From Pogostemon cablin (Eukaryota; Streptophyta; Magnoliopsida; Lamiales; Lamiaceae), in NCBI GenBank assembly GCA_023678885.1, contig CM043006.1:9079948-9143947 (forward strand): DNA of 64,000 bases, written 5' to 3'. Under the pieces are notes generated by a model. That model ran no database searches and was not told the DNA's origin. It saw only the letters and a program-made list of their open reading frames with translations. Shown here piece after piece: positions 47,181 to 61,554 of the stretch. How positions within the stretch are numbered: position 1 is the first letter of the stretch; every line of letters begins with the position of its first letter. A program made the position numbers and the translations under genes.

Positions 47181-47960
47181 TTATTTGAGATATGGCTAAT
47201 AGATAATATTTTATTAAAAGATAAATAAAAATAAGAAATGAGAGGCACAGAATAGTACAAGAATAAAATAACACAGTCAATCAAATAAGCCAAACAAGTG
47301 GCTTTAAAGAAATGTCAAACAGGCGGCCTTGTGAGAGTAAACAGCCTAATCGCATCTATATCTAACTCAATATAAAACCCTAGGCAAAACTAGAAGATGG
47401 TCAAAAATAAATCAATCAAAACGTAAACAGGAGCGCTAAAATCATAGTTCTAGTCAAAACTAGCAAGCCACTGCAGTGGGCATGAACAAAAACGATCATA
47501 AGCATCATCACAACCTCACGTGGAAGATACCAAGAACAAAAATCCCACACAGGACCAGCAAAATGATACTAACAACCTAACACAATACAAGTCACGTTGG
47601 AATAAAAAATGTTATCGAAAAGAAACTAAGTAATGGCTTCATCAAGGAATAACAATCAGCAGCCTCATGAAAAAATATAGCGGCCAAGCGCAGAAGGCAG
47701 AGAACGATTGAACCAATATCAAAGCAAGGGACTTGGAGTCTAGACCAAAGTCACAACACTGCCCCAACAGTTTTATCAATCAACAGGCAGTATAGACAAA
47801 TTCAATAAGGTTTTGAAACATGCCCAAATAAGTCATGGAGAGGGCCTTGTGACCTCGCTCGTGTAAACAGCGAGCAACTTGATTAAAATTGTTATTCATA
47901 ACTTGAGAGAATACTCCTTCCATCTGAAATCAAACAATTGACGAAATAAGAAGTCAGAGT

Positions 47961-48532
<572 letters not shown>

Positions 48533-49203
48533 GTCTGAGTATATAGATAATCCTAAAAAAACGAAGGTGACACATGACAATGGTCTGTCCTGGACTAGAT
48601 TGAGAGGAGACCGACCGAACTCCGGAAGGAAGACATGGCCTGTAAGGACACGGCAAGCAGAACGGCTAGAGAGCGAGTCAAAGAGGGCCAAAATCGGCCA
48701 AGAGTAAAGCGGCACCACAGCTGATGGAGCTACAGTCGCTAAAGTCGACGCCGAGGGAGCTGCTAGATGGAAAATTCAGTAAGAATAGGTGATGGAAATA
48801 TCCTGGAAGAGAGGACTGGATACCTCGAACAGGGGAAGAATCACCTATGAACGGCGGCGAATTTGCACGAGGCGAGGCAATCAAAATCACAAGGAGCGGC
48901 TGGGGTATTTGTTGAATACAGGCCATCCCTAAATAGGTTGTTTAGTGCCGATGACCTATTGCTTGAAGGGGTGGGCAGAGGGATCGTGGACCGCGAGATA
49001 TCAAGCAAATAGGCCAAAAAAATATCTTTCATTTCTTGAAGCTTTAAGGATAGAAAAAAAATGCCCTGACATCTACACTTCTTTTTCTACTTTATATATT
49101 CATTTTCTCTTGATTACAAAAATACCGAGAGTAAAAAATCCTCAAAATACCATTGATGACCCTACCCCACACCACACACTCACTTTTTTTCCTATTTTTA
49201 TTG

Positions 49204-49595
49204 CACTATAAAAAAAACTATTTTTTACCAATAAAATATTATGTTAAGTCTTAATTTAATTGTTAAATTGATTTACCTACGGATTAGCAACGAAATCTTA
49301 GTAAATTTTCATTGCTAAAGTGGTGGTTGTTAAATTTTTAGCAACGAAAATTCAATTTCGTTGGTAAAATTTTCTATTGGTAATCTGTTGCTAATAATTA
49401 CGTTGGTAATTTATATAATGATTCCCTTGGTTAATAATTACCAACGAATTGAACTCTATTGTTAAAATAGAGAATAAATCCGTTGACATTTGTTGCTAAA
49501 AGAAAACTTTCATTTTTTTGTCAATCCATTGGTAATGTCCAACGGATTGAATTTTGTTGTTAAATTACGTTATTATAACATATTTTTTTTTAGTG
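49204..49595. mobile_element. CACTA-type MITE
   Basis: 392 bp starting CACTATAAAAAAAAC and ending TTTTTTTTTAGTG, flanked by TTG on both sides (49,201-49,203 and 49,596-49,598), a 3-bp duplication typical of CACTA elements. Inside are alternating repeats around 'caacgaaat' and 'ttggtaa'. No coding. Confidence 0.75.
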
Positions 49596-49839
49596 TTGTG
49601 TTTAATATATATTACAAAAAATTGATTTATCGATCAACATAAGAACATGATTGATTATAATGAACTCATCAAAATAACCAAAATTAAAAGAAAACAAATA
49701 AACAAAATAATTTGAAATTTTGTATTTACAAAAAATTAAAATAATAATAATAAATTAAAATAAAAAATTATAATCTTTATTCACAATCCAATCGATTTTG
49801 AACAAGATCCATTTCTTTCTTACAGAGACGACTATGATT

Positions 49840-50115
49840 CTATTTCCAAATCAATTCAACCGACGGGTGAAGGTGCCAGTAGAGATGGGGACATTCTGGC
49901 TGTGAAGCACACCACCCTGTAAAATTTACACATTTTTCACCACCATCAATATCTCTTATCAAATCTTTCACAGCCTTGACGATGTAAAGGAATACAATAT
50001 CGTGGATGATAAAGAAGATGACTATGACTATGACAGGAAGCCGTAGATGACGAAGAAGATGACTATGACTATGGCAGGAAGGGGAAACGCAGGGAACGTG
50101 AATAATCTTGTGCAC
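49840..50115 (-). CDS. Small ORF of doubtful status, cysteine-containing C-terminus
   Basis: A 91-codon frame with a hydrophobic middle (LPVIVIVIFFIIHDIVFLYI) and a C-terminal part KCVNFTGWCASQPECPHLYW. The N-terminal half is encoded by an imperfect 36-bp duplication (gatgactatgactatg at 50,018 and 50,060), so its amino-acid pattern may be an accident. It lies just outside the duplicated cysteine-rich peptide locus. No homology recognised; it may not be a gene. Confidence 0.2.
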   Translation of the reverse strand: MHKIIHVPCVSPSCHSHSHLLRHLRLPVIVIVIFFIIHDIVFLYIVKAVKDLIRDIDGGEKCVNFTGWCASQPECPHLYWHLHPSVELIWK

Positions 50116-51195
50116 GGTAGTGATTAACTAATAAGGAAAATTGGGTGGATATTGTAACAAACAATTGGATAATCTAATTATTCTTTTTTTAAATACTTAA
50201 ATAGGGTTACATTAGATATATCACTTTTAAATTTTTGTATCTAATAGTGATATATTTAAATGCATGTATCTTACCATAATAACACTTGCTGTTGTGTATG
50301 AGATAGTTATTAATAAAAAATGGTGTGATGCCTTTAAGTTTCTTTGTAATATTTACTTCATTCATTTTTTTTCCCAAGGTAGGTTTATTCATGCAACTAG
50401 TTGATAAAAATCTTAACTCAATTGGGACAAAACATATCATTTTCTTCTTTAAGCATGCTTAATTCGATATGACCTTTTCTTTATTTCAATTCCCTAATAA
50501 TTTTGTCAGTTTTTTGTCCGATTTTATTCCATTTTTATCAGAATATTTTAAAATCTATGCAGATTTTAAACATCAGCTCTTTATGTTCTTTAAAATTGGG
50601 GATCTAAAAAAAATCCGTTACACCAACATGCGAAACAACTTGCTTAGCTCAGCTTATATGACAACTTATACTGTTATTCTTAACTTATAAAATTGAGTAC
50701 TCCATCAATCCTACAATGTATGTCACAGTTATTATAAATATAAAATTTTAGAAAAGCTGCTTTTTAACTTAATTTTAGGAATGATTTTGTATTTTTAAAT
50801 ACTAAATATAAATTATAAAGTAAATTTTATGAGTTGGATAAAAATGATAACTTTGAAATTAAAGTGTTAGCTTTTTTATAGAAAATATTAAAATAGTAAC
50901 TTTCAATTGTTCATGGGACCAAGAGAGATCTTGAAAATCCCAATTCTCTTAGAACACATGAGGACAAAAATTGTGCATTATTTCAAAGAGTTTTAAGAAA
51001 GTCCAACATAAAATGATCATTTAATTTACTCGACTTTTTTTCCTATTTTATTCAATTTTGATAGAAAAAATTAAAACCTCAGCAAATTTTAAACATCGGT
51101 CCCCATGCTCATAAATATTTGGGAAATCCAAAAAAATCATTACAACTGCATTGAAACAATTTATACATGTTATTATCTAAAATTTAGTACTCTTA

Positions 51196-51557
51196 GAACA
51201 TTTCTAAAAGTTCATTTAAAATGAAGGACATACATATTTTAAATAGGAATACAAAAAAAAAGCTTCAACATACTTTTTATTTTAACTTTTTAATTTAAAT
51301 ATTCATATTCACTCTTCAAATTTGAAGAACACAAATCACTCTTCATAACTTATTACTTCATTAAATGTAGTGTTTTTACCCAATAGAAGTAGTTTAAACA
51401 ATCAATAAAAGAGAAAATAATGTAATAAATTAACATTGGAAAACAAATTTTAAAGAATTTGTTGGAGCACAAAAAAATTTTGACTCTTTAAACATAAAAT
51501 TACTCTTTATATTATGAAAATGTTCTTCAAAATTTGAATAGTCTCTTGGAGATGCTC
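51196..51557. mobile_element. Tourist-like (PIF/Harbinger) MITE
   Basis: 362 bp; the left end GAACATTTCTAAAAG and the inverse of the right end GAGCATCTCCAAGAG are imperfect inverted repeats; TTA flanks both sides (51,193-51,195 and 51,558-51,560). The paralogous copy at about 63,800 reads 'tttagtactctttctgttcc' without the insertion, giving a related empty site. Confidence 0.75.
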
Positions 51558-52327
51558 TTACCGTTACCTAAAGAACTTTATTATATCTATAAACACGAAT
51601 TTTAAGAAAAAAATTATTTTAATTTTAAGAGTAGTTTGATATTTTTATATAATAAATATTCTCTCAGTCCAGCTTGAAGGTCACAATTGTAATTTTACAA
51701 AAGAAATGTAAACATTAAGCAATACCGAGAAAGTAAATTATGTGAATTGGAAATGAGTTGCAAAATTGAAATTAAAGTGCATTGTTAGATTGTTTGATTG
51801 ATAGTCATTTTCATTTTATTTTATTTTATGTGTAGTTGTTTATAAGATGTACTAAAATAGTAAGTGTTAACTTGTTTATGAGAGAGAACTAAATTTATAA
51901 AAAATAATAACCCATTATTTTAGAATGTAAAGGACAAAATTTGTGAAATATTTTAAAAGGGTTTAAAAAATTCCAATATAAAATGATACTATAAACTAGA
52001 TCAAAATGGCCATAATTTGACTAAAATAACTATAAGTGTGAATCGATAAATTAAAGGACATTTTATGAATTATGAGATACTTATTGGATGAAATGTGATA
52101 ATTTCTTGCTAAATTGAGAATTATATTCCATTTTATTCTTAATATTAGAGTTTATTATGATTTTAAATTTAATACTTAAAATGTCCATTCAAAAAATAAA
52201 TGCAACTTACCAATAGATTCAAAATTGCAATAATTCGCTTAAATTACCCAACTTTAATTTCTCAATTTCAAATTATTATAATTTTTTATTTGCCATATTT
52301 TCTAATCTAATAGCATTTCAATTTTCC

Positions 52328-52335
52328 TATAAATG
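52328..52335 (+). promoter_or_regulatory. Candidate TATA box of the cysteine-rich peptide gene
   Basis: CTATAAAT 81-88 nt upstream of the start codon. The paralogue keeps GTATAAAT at the same relative place (about 60,868), supporting a conserved promoter. Confidence 0.5.
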
Positions 52336-52415
52336 TACTTTGATGCAAATTGTTTACACCATGCCAAAATTTTCCACAAGTAAAACATCTTTTTTGAACA
52401 AGATTTCTTTAAGAT

Positions 52416-52803
52416 ATGTCTAAGCTACAAATCGTCTTCGTTTTTGCAACTGCGGCTCTTATGTTGGGTAAGATTTTATATTTTCTTTCGTATTATTTTG
52501 AGTTAAATTCCCCCATTCTACTAAGATATTTAACAAGGTTTCGTTTTTGCAATTTCTTTAAGATATTTTGTATCTCTCCATCAGTAAAATCTGAACATTT
52601 TATAATTTGCAGAGGAGATGACAACTACAAGGGCAATTAAAAGGAAAGAATATTTTGAAATACATCCAGAGATTCTATGTGTAAATGGAGAGACCAGTAA
52701 ATATTCTGCCTTCTGCAAGAATAAGTTTGGTCCTAAAACAACTGTACAATGTATTGAAAATGCTGGTATTCCAAGCCCATTCTGTGTTTGCAATGCTTGC
52801 TAG
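52416..52803 (+). CDS. Secreted cysteine-rich peptide, two exons
   Basis: Exon 1 is 52,416-52,467 and exon 2 is 52,613-52,803, with a 145-bp intron (donor G|GTAAG, acceptor TTTGCAG|AG). The product is 80 residues. Residues 1-17 (MSKLQIVFVFATAALML) form a signal peptide core; the intron falls right after it, as in many plant defensin-like genes. The mature part is basic (KRK) with six cysteines spaced C-X10-C-X11-C-X10-C-X-C-X2-C, ending FCVCNAC. The spacing is not that of a classical plant defensin, and I do not recognise the family; it could be an antimicrobial or a signalling/pollen-pistil peptide. TATA and AATAAA candidates flank it. A paralogue lies at 60,955-61,444. Confidence 0.7.
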
Positions 52804-52823
52804 CCATTGCAGGTCATGCTTGT

Positions 52824-52829
52824 AATAAA
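52824..52829 (+). terminator. Polyadenylation signal candidate
   Basis: AATAAA 21 nt after the stop codon, conserved in the paralogue (61,467-61,472). The retrotransposon array starts only 37 nt further on, so transcript ends may be altered by it. Confidence 0.5.
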
Positions 52830-52866
52830 GAAATATTTGTAATAAGAAGAGCCCATATATATTTTA

Positions 52867-54391
52867 TGTCACGCCCCAATTTTTAATAAATAGAAAGGGA
52901 TATTTATTCGCAATTTTTTGATAATATTAACCTTCAATGTGGGCGTAAACAATTTAATATATGATTACAAAAAAATATCATTTGAAATTATATAAAGAGA
53001 TTTTGGCGCATCGCGTTAATTATAAAGCTTTCATGCAACGCATCCGCCCCTGGTACGTCGTCGCAGCCTCAACTTGAAAAGGGTTTGGAGTGGAAGGGGT
53101 GCGCTTCTGAAATACACTCAATGGGTTAACTTAAATGATTGCACAATTAAAAATAAATATGCATGCCAAATATACCATACGATGTAACATATGCATGTTT
53201 TAATAAAATAATTTGCACGTTGTCGTTCGATAACTCGTTGAAAATATTTTAGACCGAACCGTCACCCGTTAACTTGTGTTAGTTGGTCTATGCACACTGG
53301 ACCGTCATCCCAGTACAATTTTAACATACTTTGAAATACATTTTATTACTAAGCCGATGTAGCCCAGTAACTTGTGTTAGTTGGTATATATGCACTGAGT
53401 CGTCTACCCCGTACAAGTGTTAGCAGAAAAATATTTGTCATCGAAATAAAAGTACACATGGCACATAACATGACATATCAGTAACACATATCACATCTTA
53501 ACATAGCAATCATGACATAAATGTAGCACTCGGTAAAAAGTGAAAGTTACCCCACTTTGAACTTTCTTGGAAATTGCAGAGTGGACAAGGCTTGCTCTTC
53601 GATCTGAGAAATTCTTGAAAATGATATACTAATTTTATTACAAATATAAAATAAAATTTTTTCATTTAAAATAATAATAGTGATAAAATTATAATAATAC
53701 TATTCAATGAAAGAGTAAAAATCATAATTATAAATGGAAAGTAAAATTATAATAATATATAAAGTAAAAAGTTAAATTAATATTTATATAAATAAAAATT
53801 AAATATAATACATATGAAAACGAAAGCGATATTGCTTTTAAAACACATAGTTGATTTATTTATTATTATATATAATATATTTTTTATAAATTGCAATCAA
53901 ATCCCTACTTTATATTAAATTCTCATTTAAACTTACCCTGAACTTTAAATTTATTACAAAATGACTCAACTTGAGTTATACAACTCCGTTTGAAAATTCA
54001 AAAGCACTTTTGGAATCCTCGTAAGACGAGGACCACATGTGTACCAATTTTACATGAAAATAACGAAGTTTGAAACAATGCAATTTCGAAAGTGAAGTGG
54101 GTTTCTTCATAACTCTTTCGTTTCACGTCAAAACTCAAACTAATTATACATTTGTGATCCTCGTGAGGAGATCTTCAAAATGACCTATAATATCAAAGCG
54201 AACTCACACCAAAACAAAATATGTCATTTAAGGGGTAAAAACTTTGACGGAGCTTATCTAACACATACGAAATCCATTTCACAAAAGAGTTATATATTTG
54301 AAATCTACGCTTTGAGACGAACATTTTGGTATATAACATGCTAAGAAAAACTCACAAAATGTATGACTAAAAATATTAACAGAGTGGAATT

Positions 54392-54486
<95 letters not shown>

Positions 54487-54900
54487 ATGTGTGTGTGAGA
54501 GTTGTAGGTATATGTTTGGAAGGAAAGAAGAATGTAGTGATGGCAGCTCACTTTGTGAGCATGCGTGACTAATATATATACACACATAACAACTTGTAGA
54601 TCTGTTAATATTATTTTAATACCAACTTAGATGCAAGTTGAAAAAATGAAACATGTGATTAAAATTATTACACACATATCCACATGTCACTACTTATACT
54701 CATCCTTATCAAAATTTTAATCCTTATCCAAAACACTTCAACTTGCACACACACATGTTATTATTAATATTATATTATTATTATTATATATATAAATATA
54801 TATTATTTATAAAAGATATAATATACTAAAATAAATAAAATAATTTTATTTAAAAGTCAAATTTACGAAAATATAGATTATGGAATACTAGGGTGTTACA
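52867..54900 (-). repeat. Array LTR 1
   Basis: 2,034 bp, TGTCACGCCC to GGGTGTTACA on the plus strand. It contains a 118-bp imperfect internal duplication (aacttgtgttagttgg at about 53,269 and 53,360) and an (AT)n run at 54,394-54,478. The left flank is TTTTA. Confidence 0.9.
54394..54478. repeat. (AT)n microsatellite in LTR 1
   Basis: About 42 uninterrupted AT repeats. Equivalent runs occur in LTR 2 (56,748-56,832) and LTR 3 (59,108-59,166). Confidence 0.95.
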
Positions 54901-55230
54901 ATCTATTCCTCTAAAAATAATTTCGTCCTCGAAATTCAAACAAATTACTCACATTAAAAGAATTAGAGTAAATAATAAAATAATATTTATATACCTTGAA
55001 GCGACATTGAGTATCAGGTAGATGCGTAGCGAATATCATTTAGAAAATTATTTTATTAATAAAAATATTATATGTAAATAAATTATTTTGAAAATACAAT
55101 TTCATAGAAACGTAAACTTGTAAATAATTTATTTTGAAAATATGAATCCACAAAATTGTAGACCCATAAATAATTAATTTTTTTAAAAAAGTACGAGTCC
55201 ACAGAAACGTAGACCCGCTCTGATACCATC
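54901..55230 (-). other. Array internal segment 1, with PBS and PPT
   Basis: 330 bp. PBS at 55,217-55,228 (TGGTATCAGAGC on the minus strand); the purine-rich end lies next to 54,900. Between them a GTAGAC/GTTTCTGTGGACTC-like motif repeats about three times. No coding frame. Confidence 0.85.
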
Positions 55231-57250
<2,020 letters not shown>

Positions 57251-57581
57251 ATCTATTTTCCAAAAAATAATTTTGTCCTCGAAAGTCAGAAAAATTACTC
57301 ACATTAAAAGAATTAGAGTAAATAATAAAATAATATTTATATAACTTGAAGCGATGTCGAGTACCAGGTAGATGTGTAGTGAATATCATTTAGAAAATTA
57401 TTTTATTAATAAAAATATTATACGTAAATAAATTACTTTGAAAATACAATTTCATAGAAACGTAAACTTGTAAATAATTTATTTTGAAAATATGAGTCCA
57501 CAAAAATATAGACTCATAAATAATTGAAATTTTTAAAAAAAGTACAAGTCCACAGAAACGTAGACTCGCTCTGATACCATT
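57251..57581 (-). other. Array internal segment 2, with PBS and PPT
   Basis: 331 bp, collinear with segment 1. PBS at 57,568-57,579. No coding frame. Confidence 0.85.
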
Positions 57582-59103
57582 TGTCACGTCCCAATTTTAA
57601 ATAAATAGAAAGGTAGATTTATTCGCAATTCTTTGATAATATTAACCTTCAATGTGGGTGTGAATAATTTAATAAATTATTGCAAAAAAATATTATTTGA
57701 AATTATATAAAGAGATTTTGGCGCAGCGCGTTAATTATAAAGCTTTCACGCAACGCATCCGCCCCTGGTACGTCGTTGCAGCCTCAACCAGAAAAGGGTT
57801 TGGAGTTGAAAGGGTGAGTGTCTGAAATACACTAAGTGGGTTAACTTAAATGATTGCACAAATAAAAATAAATATGGATGCCAAATATACCATACGATGT
57901 AACATATGCCAATTTTAATAAAATAATTTGCACGTTGTTGTTCGATAACTCGTTTAAAATATTTTAGACCAGACAATCGCCCAATGACTTGTGTTAGTTG
58001 GTCTGTGCGCACCGGGACGTCTCCCCAGTACGATGTTAGCATACTTTAAAATACATTTTAGTACTCAGCTGACGTAGCCCAGTAACTTGTGTTAGTTGAT
58101 ATATGTGCACCGAGTCGTCTCCCCGTACAAGTGTTAGTAGAAAAATATTTATCATCAAACTAAAAGCACAAATGACATCTAACATGACATATCAGTAACA
58201 CATATCACATCTTAACATAGCATTCATGATATAAAATTAGCACTCGGTAAAGAGTGAAAGTTACCCCACCTTGAACTTTCTTGGAAATTGTAGAGTGGAC
58301 AAGACTTGCTCTTCGATCTCATAAATTCTTGAAAATGATATACTAATTTTATTACAAATATAAAATAAAGATTTTTAGCTTAAAGTAATAATAGTGATAA
58401 AATTAAAATAATACTATTTAATGAAAGAGTAAAAATAATAATTATAAATGGAAAGTAAAATTATAATAAAATATTTAAAGTAAAAAGTTAAATTAATAAT
58501 TATATAAATGAAAATTAAATATAATACATATGAAAACGAAAGCGATATTGCTTTCAAAGAGCATAGTTGATTTATTTATTATTATATATAATATATTTTT
58601 TATAAATTGCAATCAAATCCCTACACTATATTAAATTTCATTTAAACTTACCCTTAACTTTAAATTTATTACAAAATGACCCAACTTGAATTATACAACT
58701 TCGTTTGAAAATTCAAAAGCACTTTTGGAATCCTCGCAAGACGTGGACCACATGTATACCAATTTTACTTGAATATAACGAAGTTTGAAACGATGCAATT
58801 TCGAAAGTGAAGTGAGTTTCTTCATAACTCTTTCATTTCACGTAAAAATTCAAAACTAATTATACCTTTATGATCCTCGTGAGAAGAGTTTTAAAATGGC
58901 CTATAATATCAAAGCTAACTCACACTAAAACAAAATATGTCATTAAAGGGGTAAAAACTTTGACGGAGCTTATCTAACACATACGAAATTCATTTCACAA
59001 AAGAGTTATATATTTAAAATCTACGCTTTGAGATGAACATTTTGGTATATAACATGGTAAGCAAAACTCACAAAATGTGTGACTAAAAATATTAACAGAG
59101 TGG

Positions 59104-59181
<78 letters not shown>

Positions 59182-59479
59182 TGTATATATGTGTGTGAGT
59201 GTTGTAGGTATATATTTGTAAGGGAAGAAGAATGTAGTGATGGCAGCTCACTTTGTGTGCATGCGTGACTAATATACACATACACATAACAACTTGTAGA
59301 TCAACTTGAATCTTATCCAAATATTAATATTATTTTAATAACAACTTGGATGCAAGTTGAAAAAATTAAACATGTGATTAATTAATACACACATATTCAC
59401 ACGTCACTTCTTATACTCACCCTTATCAGAAATTTTAATCTTTATCCAAAACACTTTCATTTACACACATATGTTATTA

Positions 59480-59519
<40 letters not shown>

Positions 59520-59600
59520 TAATTCAAATAAAATTATATTATTTATTTAAGTATATTATATCTTTTATAAATAATATATATATATATATATATATAAGTC
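57582..59600 (-). repeat. Array LTR 3, with a rearranged end
   Basis: Collinear with LTRs 1 and 2 from TGTCACGTCCC to about 59,490, including (AT)n at 59,108-59,166. After that the sequence switches to the inverse of the corresponding LTR tail (59,515-59,580 matches the reverse complement of about 57,140-57,205), and the terminal GGGTGTTACA is missing. The switch point is an AT run. Confidence 0.8.
59108..59166. repeat. (AT)n microsatellite in LTR 3
   Basis: About 29 repeats, shorter than in LTRs 1 and 2, followed by ATGT-type variants. Confidence 0.95.
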
Positions 59601-60169
59601 TTCGTGAATGTAATTTCTTTATATTTATTAATGTAATTAATAGAAAAATAACATTAACAAAACTCAATGACTTACGTTTAATATTTTAAACCAGTTTTAA
59701 CAAATAAGAATAAATTAAACAACCATTGTAGCTTGTAAAAGAAATTAATAAAATATTAAAAAGATAAAATTAAAAAATAGAACATCTAAATTTGTTGAAA
59801 ATATTGCATCTCTAGACATTTAATCAATTTCGTTATATTTTCGATCAAACAAATTCAAATATTTAATTACTATTATGAATATATAAGAATAAATTATATA
59901 TATATATAATACTTTTATTATTTTGTATTATGTTTTTCAATGATTGACTAATCTTTAGAAGAAATATCCTAATTAAGATATATGAATTCATTTTTAAAAT
60001 ATAATATCTTATTGTACTAAAAATTAGATTCTTTAATCTATACACCACCCAAAAATAAATATAAAATTAAATTAAATGAAATAAAAAGACAAAGTTTATC
60101 AAAAAATAAATTATTAAGGGATCTATAAAAAAAAATGACTAAAAGGTACAAAAGAAGTACTAGATTTAT
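59601..60169. repeat. Downstream flank of the duplicated locus, copy A
   Basis: Starts 'agtcttcgtgaatgtaattt' and matches 61,907-62,460 and 62,556-63,130. Contains no gene. It was separated from its gene (52,416-52,803) by the LTR array. Confidence 0.75.
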
Positions 60170-60954
60170 AAAAAAAAAAAAAACTCATCCTGTTAGAACG
60201 TAAATGAAAATTTTAAAATATATTTTAAATGGTTGAAAAAAATCCAATATAAAATGATCTAAACTAGTTCATAAAGGCCAAAATTTGAGTAAAATGACTA
60301 AAAGTAAAAATTGATATATTAAAAGAACATTTTAAGGATTAGGGCATACTTTCATATTTCTCTTGAGAATTATATGCCGTTTATATATTTTTTTTTCTCA
60401 TTAGAGTTTTTATTATGCACAAATAGTCACGTGTACTCCCTTCTCAACTATGACTTAAAACACAATTATGTCAAACAAACTTACATCAATAATTTTAAGT
60501 GGAAAAACACATTTACATCGCAAAAATTAAAACGGATACATACTGACGAAAATTAATTTACAAGAACAACAAGGTATAATACTCCAATTACGGTAAATTC
60601 TTCCTATTATTATTTACTTTAACTTAATAATACATTATTTTTAGTTTTCGTCCAATCTTAATAAAATAGTTAACCAAAATTTTAAGTCAAATATAATATT
60701 ATGATTTAAATTTAATAAAATGCCCATTCAAAAAATAAATGCAACTTACCAATAGATTCAAAATTGCAATAATTATCTCAAATTACCCAACTTAATTTCT
60801 CGATTTCAAATTATTATAATAATTTTTTATTTGCCATATTTCTAAATCTAATAGCATTTTAAATTTCGTATAAATGACTTTGATGAAAATTTCTTAGACC
60901 ATGCTAAAATTTTCCACAAGTAAAATATTTTTTTGAAAAAGATTTCTTTTAGAT
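60170..60954. repeat. Upstream flank of the duplicated locus, copy B
   Basis: Matches 51,880-52,415 with small indels (shared 'aaatccaatataaaatgat' and 'taatagcattt' blocks), including the candidate TATA box. It has a roughly 300-bp extra segment at about 60,380-60,690. No gene. Confidence 0.7.
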
Positions 60955-61444
60955 ATGTCTAAGTTCCAAATCGTCCTCATTTTTGCAATTGCGGCTCTTA
61001 TGTTAGGTATGATTTTTTATTTTCTTTTATATTATTTTGTGTTAAAATCATCCTTTTTACTAAGATATTTAACAAGGTTTCGTTTTTGCAATTGCGGCTC
61101 TTATGTTAGGTATGATTTTTTATTTTCTTTCATATTATTTTGTGTTAAAATCATCCTTTTTACTAAGATATTTAACAAGATTTCGTTTTTGCAATTTCTT
61201 TAAGTTATTTTGTATCTCCCCATCAGTAAAATCTGAACTTTTTATAATTTGCAGGGGAAATGACAGCTACAAGGGCAATTATAAAAAAAAGAATGTTTTG
61301 AAATACATCCAGAGATTCTATGTGTAAATAGAGAGACCAGCAAATGTTCTGCCTTCTGCAAGAATAAGTTTGGTCCTAAAACAACTGTACAATGTATTGA
61401 AAATGTTGGTATTCCACGCCCATTCTGTGTTTGCAATGCTTGCT
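60955..61444 (+). pseudogene. Broken paralogue of the cysteine-rich peptide gene
   Basis: Exon 1 begins at 60,955 (MSKFQIVLIFAIAALML) with a donor at about 61,007 (G|GTATG). Exon 2 would start at 61,255 after TTTGCAG. One extra base in an A-run around 61,281-61,290 shifts the frame and brings a stop within 20 codons. Downstream, the original frame remains readable to FCVCNAC and the TAG at 61,442-61,444, with one Tyr-to-Cys and one Gly-to-Arg change. A 103-bp tandem duplication adds a second exon-1 end and donor inside the intron. The late timing of the lesion is inferred from how well the rest is preserved. Confidence 0.75.
60981..61197 (+). repeat. 103-bp tandem duplication across an exon-intron boundary
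   Basis: TTTTGCAATTGCGGCTCTTA begins at 60,981 and again at 61,084; a third partial copy of TTTTGCAATT begins at 61,187, exactly 103 bp further on. The intact gene has TTTTGCAA in exon 1 and in the intron at the equivalent spots, so short homology explains the event. Confidence 0.9.
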
Positions 61445-61512
61445 AGCCATTGCAGGTCATGCTTTTAATAAAGAAATATTTATAATAAGAAGAGTTCATA
61501 CATATTTTACCT

Positions 61513-61552
<40 letters not shown>

Positions 61553-61554
<2 letters not shown>

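Larger units (their letters stand above)
50200..52415. repeat. Upstream flank of the duplicated locus, copy A
   Basis: Parts recur at 60,170-60,954 (matching 51,880-52,415) and at 63,395-64,000 (matching 50,310-51,720). A shorter internal duplication also links about 50,490-50,700 with 51,030-51,190. No gene is seen in it. Confidence 0.7.

Noticed and set aside
54279..54587. Open frames with long Tyr-Ile repeats at each (AT)n run (also at 56,635-56,966, 58,995-59,320 and 62,849-63,055)
   Set aside because: They are direct translations of AT dinucleotide repeats inside LTRs and flank units, with no conserved sequence outside the repeat.
55212..55228. tRNA-like words CTCTGATACCA (also at 23,794 and 57,563)
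   Set aside because: These are 12-17-nt primer binding sites next to LTR ends, without a cloverleaf, so no tRNA gene is called.
61103..61327. A 74-codon frame in the broken peptide paralogue
   Set aside because: It starts in the duplicated exon-1 fragment and reads through the intron; the splice-based model explains the locus better.
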